From Phycisphaeraceae bacterium (GTDB taxonomy: Bacteria; Planctomycetota; Phycisphaerae; Phycisphaerales; Phycisphaeraceae), in contig JADLFV010000039.1 in assembly GCA_020849625.1 (NCBI GenBank), positions 1-45,155 of the forward strand: a DNA stretch of 45,155 nucleotides. The letters run 5' to 3'. Shown here in pieces: positions 27,463-34,097 of the stretch. Each line of letters begins with the position of its first letter. Position 1 is the first letter of the stretch. The translations under genes were made by a program, and so were the position numbers. A model generated the notes under the pieces. It worked only from the letters and a program-made list of their open reading frames with translations, was not told the DNA's origin and ran no database searches.

Positions 27463-27575
27463 CTTATCGAGAGTGGCTGAGGGACGGGCCCGATGACGCC
27501 ACCGCAACCGCCTGCGACATGCAGGGTTAGGTGCGAACTCCCACCCGTCGGCATGGGCCGGTCGGGGAAGATAAG
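27463..27575 (+). ncRNA. SAM-I (S-box) riboswitch
   Basis: The aptamer matches the S-box consensus: P1 CTTATC/GATAAG (27463-27468, 27570-27575), then GAGAGTGGCTGAGGGAC, GGCCCGATGA, CCGCAACC, and GGTGCGAACTCCCACC. It binds S-adenosylmethionine. The 3' strand of P1 plus three bases, GATAAGAAG (27570-27578), is exactly complementary to CTTCTTATC (27621-27629) in the downstream terminator. High SAM would therefore keep P1 closed and let the terminator form; low SAM allows an antiterminator. It controls the ThrC-like/sulfur-carrier operon. Confidence 0.96.
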
Positions 27576-27618
27576 AAGCGGCCCCCCGGAATTGCGTTTT
27601 TTGCTCCGGCGTGACCAG

Positions 27619-27648
27619 CCCTTCTTATCGCAGAAGGGTTTTTTGTTT
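27619..27648 (+). terminator. Riboswitch-controlled intrinsic terminator
   Basis: Stem CCCTTCT/AGAAGGG with loop TATCGC, followed by TTTTTTG. It lies 18 bases before the ThrC-like ATG and is the expression platform of the SAM-I riboswitch. Confidence 0.93.
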
Positions 27649-27665
27649 TTGACGGGAACGCCACC

Positions 27666-28946
27666 ATGAGCTACGTCCAGGCACTGACCTGTAAGGAATG
27701 CGGCAAGGAGTACCCCATCGAGCCGCGCACCGTGTGCGATGTGGACTTCGGCCCGGTCGAGGTCACCTATGACTACCAGAAGATGAAGGGCAAGGTCACC
27801 CGCGCCAGCATCGAGGCCGGCCCGCGCTCACTGTGGCGCTACAAGGACCTGCTGCCGATCGAAGGCGAACCGAAAGCGGGCCTGCACTCCGGCTGGACGC
27901 CGCTACGGCGGGCGGACCGTCTGGCTGCGGAACTGGGCGTCAAAGAGTTGTACCTCAAAGACGACTCGGCCAACTATCCCACCTTCAGCTACAAGGATCG
28001 CGTGGTCAGCGTGGCCATGACCAAGGCCATCGAGTTCGGCTTTGACACCGTGGGTTGCGCTTCGACCGGCAACCTCGCTCATGCCGTGGCGGCTCACTCC
28101 GCGGCGGCCGGTATCCGGGCCTTCGTCGTCGTGCCGGACAACCTGGAAGGCGGCAAGATGGTCGGCATGACCGTCTTCGGCCCGCGCGTCGTGCGCATCA
28201 AGGGCAACTATGACGACGTCAACCGCCTCTGCTCGCAGATCGCCGACAAATACAACTGGGCCATCGTCAACGTGAACCTGCGCCCCTTCTACACCGAAGG
28301 CGCCAAGACTCACGGCCACGAAATCGCCGAGCAGATGGGCTGGAAACTGCCTCAGCACACCGTCGTGCCCGTGGCCGGCGGCACCATCCTGCCCAAGGTG
28401 TACAAGGGCTACAAAGAGTTCATCCAGCTCGGACTGGTTGACGACAACAACCCCGTGATCCATGCTGCCCAGGCGGCCGGGTGCAACCCCGTGGTCACCG
28501 CCATCCGCGAAGGCAGGGACCTGTTCCACCCGCAGAAGCCCGACACCATCGCCAAGAGCATCGCCATCGGCAACCCGGCGGACGGCTACTACGTCATCAA
28601 AGACGTCACCAGCTCCGGCGGCAGCGGTGAGTCGGCCAGTGATCCGCAAATCATCGACGCCATCAAGCTGCTGGCCCGCACCGAGGGCATCTTCACCGAA
28701 CCGGCCGGCGGCACCACGCTCGCCTGCGCCATCAAACTGATCCAGTCGGGCAAGATCCCCAGCAACGAATCCGCCTGCGTCTGTATCACTGGCAACGGCC
28801 TCAAGACCGTCGAAGTGATGGATGGCCAGTTCGCGGCCGCCCCCTCCATCGGCGCCAAAATCGGCGAGTTCGATGAACTCATCCAGCAGCTCGAAGAACA
28901 GCGCACCACCAACTCTAATTCCAAGACCACTGCATCAGGAGTTTGA
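27666..28946 (+). CDS. Threonine-synthase-like PLP enzyme under SAM control
   Basis: The 426-residue product is a fold-type II PLP enzyme of the threonine synthase class, with an N-terminal zinc ribbon (CKECGKEYP...C), PLP Lys in PTFSYKDR (usual form PTGSFKDR), the phosphate loop ASTGNLAHAV, and a C-terminal helix pair. Threonine synthase turns O-phosphohomoserine into threonine. SAM-riboswitch control and the neighbouring sulfur carrier, E1 and desulfurase instead point to sulfur chemistry, perhaps O-phosphohomoserine to homocysteine. That is inference; homology alone would say thrC. The altered SYKDR site and Gly-to-Phe change before it deserve attention. The carrier gene starts 4 bases after the stop. 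Confidence 0.85.
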   Translation: MSYVQALTCKECGKEYPIEPRTVCDVDFGPVEVTYDYQKMKGKVTRASIEAGPRSLWRYKDLLPIEGEPKAGLHSGWTPLRRADRLAAELGVKELYLKDDSANYPTFSYKDRVVSVAMTKAIEFGFDTVGCASTGNLAHAVAAHSAAAGIRAFVVVPDNLEGGKMVGMTVFGPRVVRIKGNYDDVNRLCSQIADKYNWAIVNVNLRPFYTEGAKTHGHEIAEQMGWKLPQHTVVPVAGGTILPKVYKGYKEFIQLGLVDDNNPVIHAAQAAGCNPVVTAIREGRDLFHPQKPDTIAKSIAIGNPADGYYVIKDVTSSGGSGESASDPQIIDAIKLLARTEGIFTEPAGGTTLACAIKLIQSGKIPSNESACVCITGNGLKTVEVMDGQFAAAPSIGAKIGEFDELIQQLEEQRTTNSNSKTTASGV

Positions 28947-28949
28947 CCC

Positions 28950-29231
28950 ATGCCCGACACCGTTACCGTCCAGATACCCACCGCTCTGCGTCCCCAGGTG
29001 GACAACCAGAGCACCATGAACATCGAAGGCGCCACCGTCGGCCAGGTGCTCGGCTCGATCAAGAGCAAGTACCCCGATTTCGGCAAACGCCTCTACAAGT
29101 CCGATGATGAACTGAATCGCTTCATCAACGTGTTCGTCAACGACGAAGACATCCGCTTCCTGGACAACCTCAACACCCCGCTGAAGCCCGGCGACGAAGT
29201 CGCCATCGTTCCCGCCATCGCGGGCGGATGA
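28950..29231 (+). CDS. MoaD/ThiS-like sulfur carrier protein
   Basis: The 93-residue product is a ubiquitin-fold carrier: VTVQIPTALRPQVDNQ, VGQVLGSIKSKYPDF, FINVFVNDEDIRFLDNLNTPLKPGDEVAIVPAIAGG. It ends precisely in Gly-Gly, the site of adenylation and thiocarboxylation by an E1, so no protease is needed to expose it. CysO (cysteine synthesis) and HcyS (homocysteine) are known carriers of this type. Its place directly after the ThrC-like enzyme suggests it delivers sulfur to that enzyme. It is followed at once by a perfect inverted repeat. Confidence 0.9.
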   Translation: MPDTVTVQIPTALRPQVDNQSTMNIEGATVGQVLGSIKSKYPDFGKRLYKSDDELNRFINVFVNDEDIRFLDNLNTPLKPGDEVAIVPAIAGG

Positions 29232-29303
29232 CATATAGCCCCGGCCTTGGCCGGGGTCTTGCCGAGACAGCCGCAGCTACCCGGCCAAGGCCGGGGCTAT
29301 ATG
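29232..29303. repeat. Perfect 24-base inverted repeat between carrier and NIL genes
   Basis: Arms at 29232-29255 and 29280-29303 are exact complements starting CATATAGCCCCGGCC, with a 24-base loop. It begins one base after the carrier stop. The right arm supplies an alternative ATG (29301) for the next gene. A related half-copy lies at 42481-42507. Confidence 0.9.
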
Positions 29304-29312
29304 AGAAATGCC

Positions 29313-29567
29313 ATGCCCAACGTCACCCAAAAAGTCTGGCTCACCTTCGAAGGCGGTCGCCAGAATGAGCCTTGCCTGTGGAAGATGACCCAGGCGTTTC
29401 CCAAGGTCCAGTTCGACATCCGCCAGGCCTCCGTGCAGGCGGACATCGGCATCATGGCGGTGCTGTTCACCGGCGAAGAAGTCGATGTGGAAAGATCGCT
29501 CGCCCTGCTCAAAAAACTCGGCGTCAAGGTTGACCCCGTCGTCGGCGGCGATCTGATAGTGGGATGA
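29313..29567 (+). CDS. NIL-domain protein
   Basis: The 84-residue product is a free NIL domain, a ferredoxin-like fold: TQKVWLTFEGGRQNEPCLWKMTQAF, FDIRQASVQADIGIMAVLFTG, and ALLKKLGVKVDPVVGG. NIL domains bind methionine in MetN and occur, fused to ferredoxin, in archaeal homocysteine synthesis. Here it stands alone in a SAM-controlled sulfur operon, suggesting methionine sensing or sulfur transfer. The start is uncertain: ATG 29313 or ATG 29301 inside the preceding repeat. The stop overlaps an ATG of hicA. Confidence 0.82.
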   Translation: MPNVTQKVWLTFEGGRQNEPCLWKMTQAFPKVQFDIRQASVQADIGIMAVLFTGEEVDVERSLALLKKLGVKVDPVVGGDLIVG

Positions 29568-29572
29568 GGGGC

Positions 29573-29767
29573 ATGAAGTTTCGAGAGGTGGTTAAACTCG
29601 TGGTGGCGGATGGCTGGTATCACGACCGTACCGTGGGCAGCCATATGATCTTTCGCCACCCAACCAAGCCCGGAACCGTGACCATACCGGGCGGCGGCAA
29701 ACTGAATCGTGACGTGAAACAGGGAACCCTCACCAGCATTCTCAAGCAGGCAGGAATCAAGCGATGA
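29573..29767 (+). CDS. hicA: HicA-type toxin (mRNA interferase)
   Basis: The 64-residue product shows the HicA fold with MKFREVVKLVVADGWYHDRTVGSHMIFRHP, including the catalytic His in GSHMIF, and ends LTSILKQAGI. HicA cleaves mRNA when free. Its stop overlaps the hicB start by four bases (ATGA). An ATG at 29564 overlapping the NIL stop is an alternative start. It interrupts a metabolic operon. Confidence 0.9.
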   Translation: MKFREVVKLVVADGWYHDRTVGSHMIFRHPTKPGTVTIPGGGKLNRDVKQGTLTSILKQAGIKR

Positions 29768-29985
29768 ACGAGCAGGACTATGTCGCGGTGTTCGAAAAGG
29801 CGCAAGACGGCTCGTACAGCGTATACGTTCCGGACCTTCCGGGCTGTACCTCCAGCGGCGATACGCTGGAGGAAGCCGAGCGGATGATTCGTGAGGCGAT
29901 TCTCGCTCATGTCGAGTCGCTGCGGGAACATGGCGATCCTATTCCACCACCTACCACGCACGCGCGAATCGTACATGCAGCCTGA
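29764..29985 (+). CDS. hicB: HicB-type antitoxin
   Basis: The 73-residue product has the HicB partial RNase-H-like fold: YVAVFEKAQDGSYSVYVPDLPGCTSSGDTLEEAERMIREAILAHVESL. It lacks a C-terminal DNA-binding domain, as in short HicB proteins, so autoregulation may be weak. It neutralises HicA. A repeat of the TGATGTCTGAT family begins 5 bases after its stop. Confidence 0.9.
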   Translation: MNEQDYVAVFEKAQDGSYSVYVPDLPGCTSSGDTLEEAERMIREAILAHVESLREHGDPIPPPTTHARIVHAA

Positions 29986-29990
29986 ATAGG

Positions 29991-30075
29991 AATGTCTGAT
30001 GTGTGATTGCTGATTGCTGATGTAAAACAGCAATCTGACTCATACATCAGCAATCAGCAATTAGAGATCAGCAAT
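29991..30075. repeat. Long inverted repeat, TGATGTCTGAT family, copy 4
   Basis: AATGTCTGATGT leads to GATTGCTGATTGCTGATGT and complementary ACATCAGCAATCAGCAAT. It fills the gap between hicB and the E1 gene exactly; the E1 ATG begins one base after its end. Confidence 0.85.
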
Positions 30076-30076
30076 C

Positions 30077-31216
30077 ATGACTCAATCCCTCGACCGTTAC
30101 CATCGTCAGATCCTTCTTCCCTGCTTCGGCGAAGAAGGCCAGAGGAAACTGCTGGGGTCCACCGCGCTGATCCTCGGCTGCGGGGCGCTGGGCACCATGA
30201 ACGCCTCCATGCTGGCCCGGGCCGGCGTGGGTCGATTGATCATCATCGATCGCGATTTCATCGAGCTGACTAATCTGCAGCGGCAGATTCTGTTCAATGA
30301 GGCCGACGTCGCCAACGCCATCCCCAAGGCTGCGGCCGCCAAGGAGAAGCTGTCCGGCATTAACAGCGACATCGAGATCATCTCGGTCGTCGATGACATC
30401 AACCACGCCAACCTCGAACGATACTGCGGTTTAACCGAGGGCAGCGAGTATCCGCGGGTGGACGTCATCGTCGATGGCGTGGACAACTTCGAGACCCGCT
30501 ACCTGGCCAACGACGTGGCGGTCAAGCACGGCATCCCCTACATCTACGGCGGCGCGGTGGGCACCTTCGGCGCTCAATACGCCATCCTGCCTCATACCGA
30601 AAAAGGCGATGCTCCGTGGGAAAAACTTCCGGGGGCGACACCGTGTCTGCGCTGCATCTTCGAGCAGATGCCTCCGCCCGGCCTGACGCCGACCTGCGAT
30701 ACGGTCGGCGTTTTGGGCCCGGTGGTTTCCATCATCGCCAACCTCGAAGTGGTCGAGACCATCAAGGTGCTCCTGGGCAACTTCGCGGCTGTACGCCCCA
30801 CTATGCTCAACATTGACGTGTGGGAGAACACCTACCGTCAGCTCAAGATCGCCAAGGCTTACGATGTGGGCGATTGTCCCTGCTGTAAGCATCGCAAGTT
30901 CGAGTTCATCGATGGCTTCTTCGGCTCCAGCACCACCACGCTCTGCGGCCGCAATGCCGTGCAACTGACGCACAAACAGGGCCACGTCGGCACCGGCAGC
31001 CATTCCGGGGGCGGGGGCATGAACTTCGACGAGATCGCCGACCGTCTGCGCAAGCACGGCAAAGTGACCGCCAACAAGTTCATGATCCGAGCCGAACTGA
31101 CCGACAACGGCAATCCTTACGAACTGACCCTCTTCACCGACGGCCGGGCCATCGTCAAGGGCACCAAGGAATCCAACATCGCCCGCAGCATCTACGCCAA
31201 GTATGTCGGAGCCTGA
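30077..31216 (+). CDS. MoeB/ThiF-type E1 adenylyltransferase with C-terminal extension
   Basis: The 379-residue product activates sulfur-carrier C-termini. It has LDRYHRQILLP, the ATP loop LILGCGALGTMNASML, IDRDFIELTNLQRQILF, the catalytic Cys in TPTCDTVGVLGP, and zinc cysteines CLRC and CPCC. The C-terminal about 80 residues (from FGSSTTTLCGRNAVQL) form an added domain ending DGRAIVKGTKESNIARSIYAKYVG, as in some free-living MoeB-like proteins. Its neighbours say its client is the carrier at 28950. A TSGGGG/HSGGGG-type insert coded by the CTTCCGGGGG motif lies in this tail. Its stop overlaps the next start. Confidence 0.92.
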   Translation: MTQSLDRYHRQILLPCFGEEGQRKLLGSTALILGCGALGTMNASMLARAGVGRLIIIDRDFIELTNLQRQILFNEADVANAIPKAAAAKEKLSGINSDIEIISVVDDINHANLERYCGLTEGSEYPRVDVIVDGVDNFETRYLANDVAVKHGIPYIYGGAVGTFGAQYAILPHTEKGDAPWEKLPGATPCLRCIFEQMPPPGLTPTCDTVGVLGPVVSIIANLEVVETIKVLLGNFAAVRPTMLNIDVWENTYRQLKIAKAYDVGDCPCCKHRKFEFIDGFFGSSTTTLCGRNAVQLTHKQGHVGTGSHSGGGGMNFDEIADRLRKHGKVTANKFMIRAELTDNGNPYELTLFTDGRAIVKGTKESNIARSIYAKYVGA

Positions 31217-31716
31217 TGATGAAGTCCTACGTATTGCAAAGCATTCGTTTCAATCAGAAAACGCTTGCGGGCCTGGTGGAAGATATGTCTCCTGCTGACT
31301 TCACCGCCATGCCCAAAGGCGAGCGTGGCCTTGTCCTCAACGCGGCTGCCTGGCAATTGCCGCACATCGCGATGTCCCTTTCCGGTGCGGTGCAGTTTCT
31401 CACCGGCAAGGCTACTGTCAGCGCAGACTGGCAGCGGCGATTCGGCACCGGCTCAACCCCCAGCACCAATGCCGCAGACTATCCGAGCAAAGATGAATGC
31501 CTGGCTGCCCTGAACACCAGCTTTGATGCGCTGGTCGCTGCGGTTGAACAGGCCAATGACGAGCAACTGACGGCAAAGACACCCCACGAAATGCTGCGCA
31601 CCATCGCGCCGGCCATCGGCGATGCCGTTGTCTTCCTGGGCGTTTCACATATTGCCATGCACATCGGGCAGTTGCAGTCGCTTCGCCGATGCCTGGGATT
31701 CGCCCCGCGCTTCTGA
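31216..31716 (+). CDS. DinB/YfiT-fold protein 1
   Basis: The 166-residue product is a four-helix DinB-fold protein with NAAAWQLPHIAMSLSG in helix 2 and HIAMHIGQLQSLRR in helix 4, giving the usual three-His metal site. Members of the superfamily are metal-dependent thiol transferases (bacillithiol, mycothiol) or of unknown role. Its place in a sulfur operon suggests thiol chemistry. Its ATG overlaps the E1 stop by one base. Confidence 0.82.
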   Translation: MMKSYVLQSIRFNQKTLAGLVEDMSPADFTAMPKGERGLVLNAAAWQLPHIAMSLSGAVQFLTGKATVSADWQRRFGTGSTPSTNAADYPSKDECLAALNTSFDALVAAVEQANDEQLTAKTPHEMLRTIAPAIGDAVVFLGVSHIAMHIGQLQSLRRCLGFAPRF

Positions 31717-31730
31717 ACCGGAGTAACACC

Positions 31731-32219
31731 ATGAATGTGTGGATCGAATCACTGCTGCTGGCCTGGCAACGCAACGCTGACTACGGCCGCAAGCTCGTGG
31801 CGGACCTGACGCAGGAGCAGATGCTGGTGCAGCCCGCCCCCGCAACCAATCATCCCGCGTGGGTGATGTCTCATTTGATTGCCTATCACGGCGTGCTGCT
31901 GGCCCTGCTGCAAGGCAAGACGCCCGACGATCCGCTCAACCATCGCTTCGGCATGAAGTCCAAACCCGAAACGGATGCTTCGCTTTACCCCAGCAAGGAT
32001 GAACTGCTGGCCGCGTGGGTGAAGCATCACGAAGACATCGCCGCCGCGCTGGCCGGCGCCGATGAATCGCTGTTCGATCAGCCCATGCCTCTCGAACGCT
32101 GGAAAAAACCGTTCCCGAAGATCGGCTCCCTGCTCGGCTACGTCATGATTGCCCACGAAGGCATCCACCTGGGTCAGCTCAGCACCTGGCGTCGCGTGCA
32201 GGGCCTGCCTGCCGTTTAG
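31731..32219 (+). CDS. DinB/YfiT-fold protein 2
   Basis: The 162-residue product shares the fold: NHPAWVMSHLIAYHGVLL in helix 2 and AHEGIHLGQLSTWRR in helix 4 (H-x3-H). GGAG lies before the ATG. It follows the first DinB gene after 14 bases and the two look like diverged duplicates. Function is unknown; a metal-dependent transferase is likely. Confidence 0.82.
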   Translation: MNVWIESLLLAWQRNADYGRKLVADLTQEQMLVQPAPATNHPAWVMSHLIAYHGVLLALLQGKTPDDPLNHRFGMKSKPETDASLYPSKDELLAAWVKHHEDIAAALAGADESLFDQPMPLERWKKPFPKIGSLLGYVMIAHEGIHLGQLSTWRRVQGLPAV

Positions 32220-32225
32220 TGCATT

Positions 32226-32260
32226 AAACCCGATACCCGAACCCCGAACCCCGATACCCG
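32226..32260. repeat. CCCGATACCCGAA-type repeat
   Basis: Units CCCGATACCCGAA, CCCCGAACCCCG and ATACCCGATG fill the gap before the desulfurase start. This is the complement of the repeat inside rarA (10085-10117). Confidence 0.75.
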
Positions 32261-33457
32261 ATGCTTTACTTCGACAACGCTGCCACCAGTTTCCCCAAGC
32301 CCCCGGAAGTTGCGCAAGCGATGGCTCAATTGCTGGCCACCGACGCCGCCAACCCCGGGCGGGCCGGCCATCGCATGGCGGTCCGGGCCGAGCAGAAGCT
32401 GGACCAGACCCGCCTCAAGCTGGCTCGCTTTTTCAACGCGCCCGATCATCACCGCCTGGTCTTCGCCATGAACTGCACCGATGCTCTGAACATGGCGATC
32501 AAGGGCGTGCTGTCCGATGCGAGCGGCGCACACGTGATCACCACCGTGCTGGAGCACAACTCCGTCAGCCGCCCACTGCAATCGCTGGCAACTTCCGGGG
32601 GCGGGGGCATCGAGTTGACCCGCGTGACCTGCGATGACGACGGCCTGATCGATCCCGACGAAATCCGCAAGGCCATCCAGCCCAACACGAAGCTCATCGT
32701 GATGATGCAGGCCTCCAACGTGCTGGGCACCATCCAGGACATCGCGGCCGTGGGCAAGATCGCGCGTGAGCACGACCTGCTGTTCTGCGTGGATAGCGCC
32801 CAGAGTGCGGGCGTTCTGCCCATCGACATCCAGGCGATGAACATCGACCTGCTCGCTTTCCCCGGTCATAAGTCGTTGCTGGGCCCCACCGGCACCGGCG
32901 GGCTGTACGTCGGCACACGCTGCCCCGAGCCGGTCTCAAGTTCCAGCGGAAGCGGTGACCATCCGGCTGCGTTCCGTCCCTGGCGCGAGGGCGGCACCGG
33001 CGGCGATTCGTCCTCGCCCTCGCAACCCGCGATGTACCCGTTCTACCTCGAAGGCGGCACACCCAACACCGTCGGCGTGGCCGGCCTCGATGCGGGCCTG
33101 CAATACGTGATCGATCACGACATGAGCAAAACGCTCACCCACGAGCAGCACATGGTGCAGACGATCATCGACAAGGTCGCGGACGACGACCGCTTCATCC
33201 TCTACGGCCCCCCGGAAGCCAGCAAGCGTGTGGGCACGGTGTCGATCAACATCAAGGGCTATGAGCCGTCCGATGCCGCGTCGATTCTCGATGACAGCTT
33301 CGAGATCGCCGTGCGCCCGGGCCTGCACTGCTCGCCGTATGCCCACCGCCGCATCGGCACCTACCCGGCCGGCAGCATCCGCATCAGCCCGGGGCCGTTC
33401 AACACGGATGAACAACTGGCGACACTGCTGGACGCCCTCGATCAGATCGCGGGATAA
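32261..33457 (+). CDS. Cysteine desulfurase (aminotransferase class V, IscS/SufS superfamily)
   Basis: The 398-residue product takes sulfur from cysteine as a persulfide on an active-site Cys. It has FDNAATSFPKP, the PLP Lys in FPGHKSLLGPTGTGG (about residue 209), GGTGGDSSS, FYLEGGTPNTVGVAGL, and the catalytic Cys in RPGLHCSPYAHRRIG. GGTG and EGGTPN place it in the group typified by EF2568-like desulfurases. A TSGGGG run at 32592 comes from the CTTCCGGGGG motif. As last gene of the sulfur operon it probably loads the E1/carrier pair. Confidence 0.92.
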   Translation: MLYFDNAATSFPKPPEVAQAMAQLLATDAANPGRAGHRMAVRAEQKLDQTRLKLARFFNAPDHHRLVFAMNCTDALNMAIKGVLSDASGAHVITTVLEHNSVSRPLQSLATSGGGGIELTRVTCDDDGLIDPDEIRKAIQPNTKLIVMMQASNVLGTIQDIAAVGKIAREHDLLFCVDSAQSAGVLPIDIQAMNIDLLAFPGHKSLLGPTGTGGLYVGTRCPEPVSSSSGSGDHPAAFRPWREGGTGGDSSSPSQPAMYPFYLEGGTPNTVGVAGLDAGLQYVIDHDMSKTLTHEQHMVQTIIDKVADDDRFILYGPPEASKRVGTVSINIKGYEPSDAASILDDSFEIAVRPGLHCSPYAHRRIGTYPAGSIRISPGPFNTDEQLATLLDALDQIAG

Positions 33458-33460
33458 TTT

Positions 33461-33621
33461 TCAGCCACGGATGAACACGGATATTCACGGATAGGAATGA
33501 TCCATTACCGCCAGTGGAGAATATCAATTTTAAGTTAAAATCGTTCCTGTGGATGGCACAAACATGGTCCGGCATTCCAATTGCCTTTCATCCGTGTCTA
33601 TCCGTGTTCATCCGTGGCTGA
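33461..33621. repeat. Perfect 21-base inverted repeat, AGCCACGGATGAACACGG type
   Basis: Arms at 33461-33481 and 33601-33621 flank an AT-rich 119-base centre containing ATTTTAAGTTAAAAT. It lies between the convergent ends of the desulfurase and ridA genes. Similar ATCCGTG-type repeats are widespread in several bacterial phyla. Confidence 0.85.
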
Positions 33622-33625
33622 ATCC

Positions 33626-34087
33626 CTACCGCACCTCGGCGATCAACTCCACTTCCACCGCGGCCCCCAGCGGCAGACTTGACACACCCACCGCGGCGCG
33701 AGCGTGTCGGCCCGCTTCACCCAGCAGTTGGGCCAGCAGATCACTTGCACCGTTGGCGACCAGGTGCTGATCGATGAAATCAGGCGCGGATGCCACGAAC
33801 ACGCCGATGCGCACGATGCGCACGAACCTGGCCCAGTCGCCAGCCAGTTCATCGTCGATGATGGCCACGCCCTGCAATGCTGCCCGCGCGGCTGCTTTCT
33901 GGGCCTGCTCCAGTGTGACGTCGCGCCCCACCAGTCCCTTGGCCAGCAATTTGCCCTCGGACATCGGCAGTTGCCCGCTGACATATGTCAGGTTGCCGCT
34001 GTGCTGGGCGGGTTTGTAGCTGGCCACCGGCTTGGTGACGGGCGGTAAAGTGAGTTGAAGTTCCGCGAGCTTGGCCTGCAGGTTCAT
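33626..34087 (-). CDS. RidA/YjgF-family protein
   Basis: The 153-residue product has the chorismate-mutase-like trimer fold of the Rid family: GNLTYVSGQLPMSEGKLLAKGLVG, ARAALQGVAIIDDELAGDWARFVRIVRIGVFVASAPDF, and GRHARAAVGVSSLPLGAAVEVELIAEV. RidA hydrolyses reactive imines from PLP enzymes such as threonine dehydratase, but this longer subgroup (YjgH-like or Rid variants) is less well known. The Arg of the IGV/RxxxGV region is conserved in form. It starts at MNLQAKL. It lies 10 bases downstream of dsbD on the same strand. Confidence 0.85.
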   Translation of the reverse strand: MNLQAKLAELQLTLPPVTKPVASYKPAQHSGNLTYVSGQLPMSEGKLLAKGLVGRDVTLEQAQKAAARAALQGVAIIDDELAGDWARFVRIVRIGVFVASAPDFIDQHLVANGASDLLAQLLGEAGRHARAAVGVSSLPLGAAVEVELIAEVR

Positions 34088-34097
34088 GGACGCAAGT

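Noticed and set aside
28950..31216. Molybdopterin or thiamine assignment for the carrier and E1
   Set aside because: No other moa or thi genes are nearby and the SAM riboswitch points to methionine; not excluded, only less likely.
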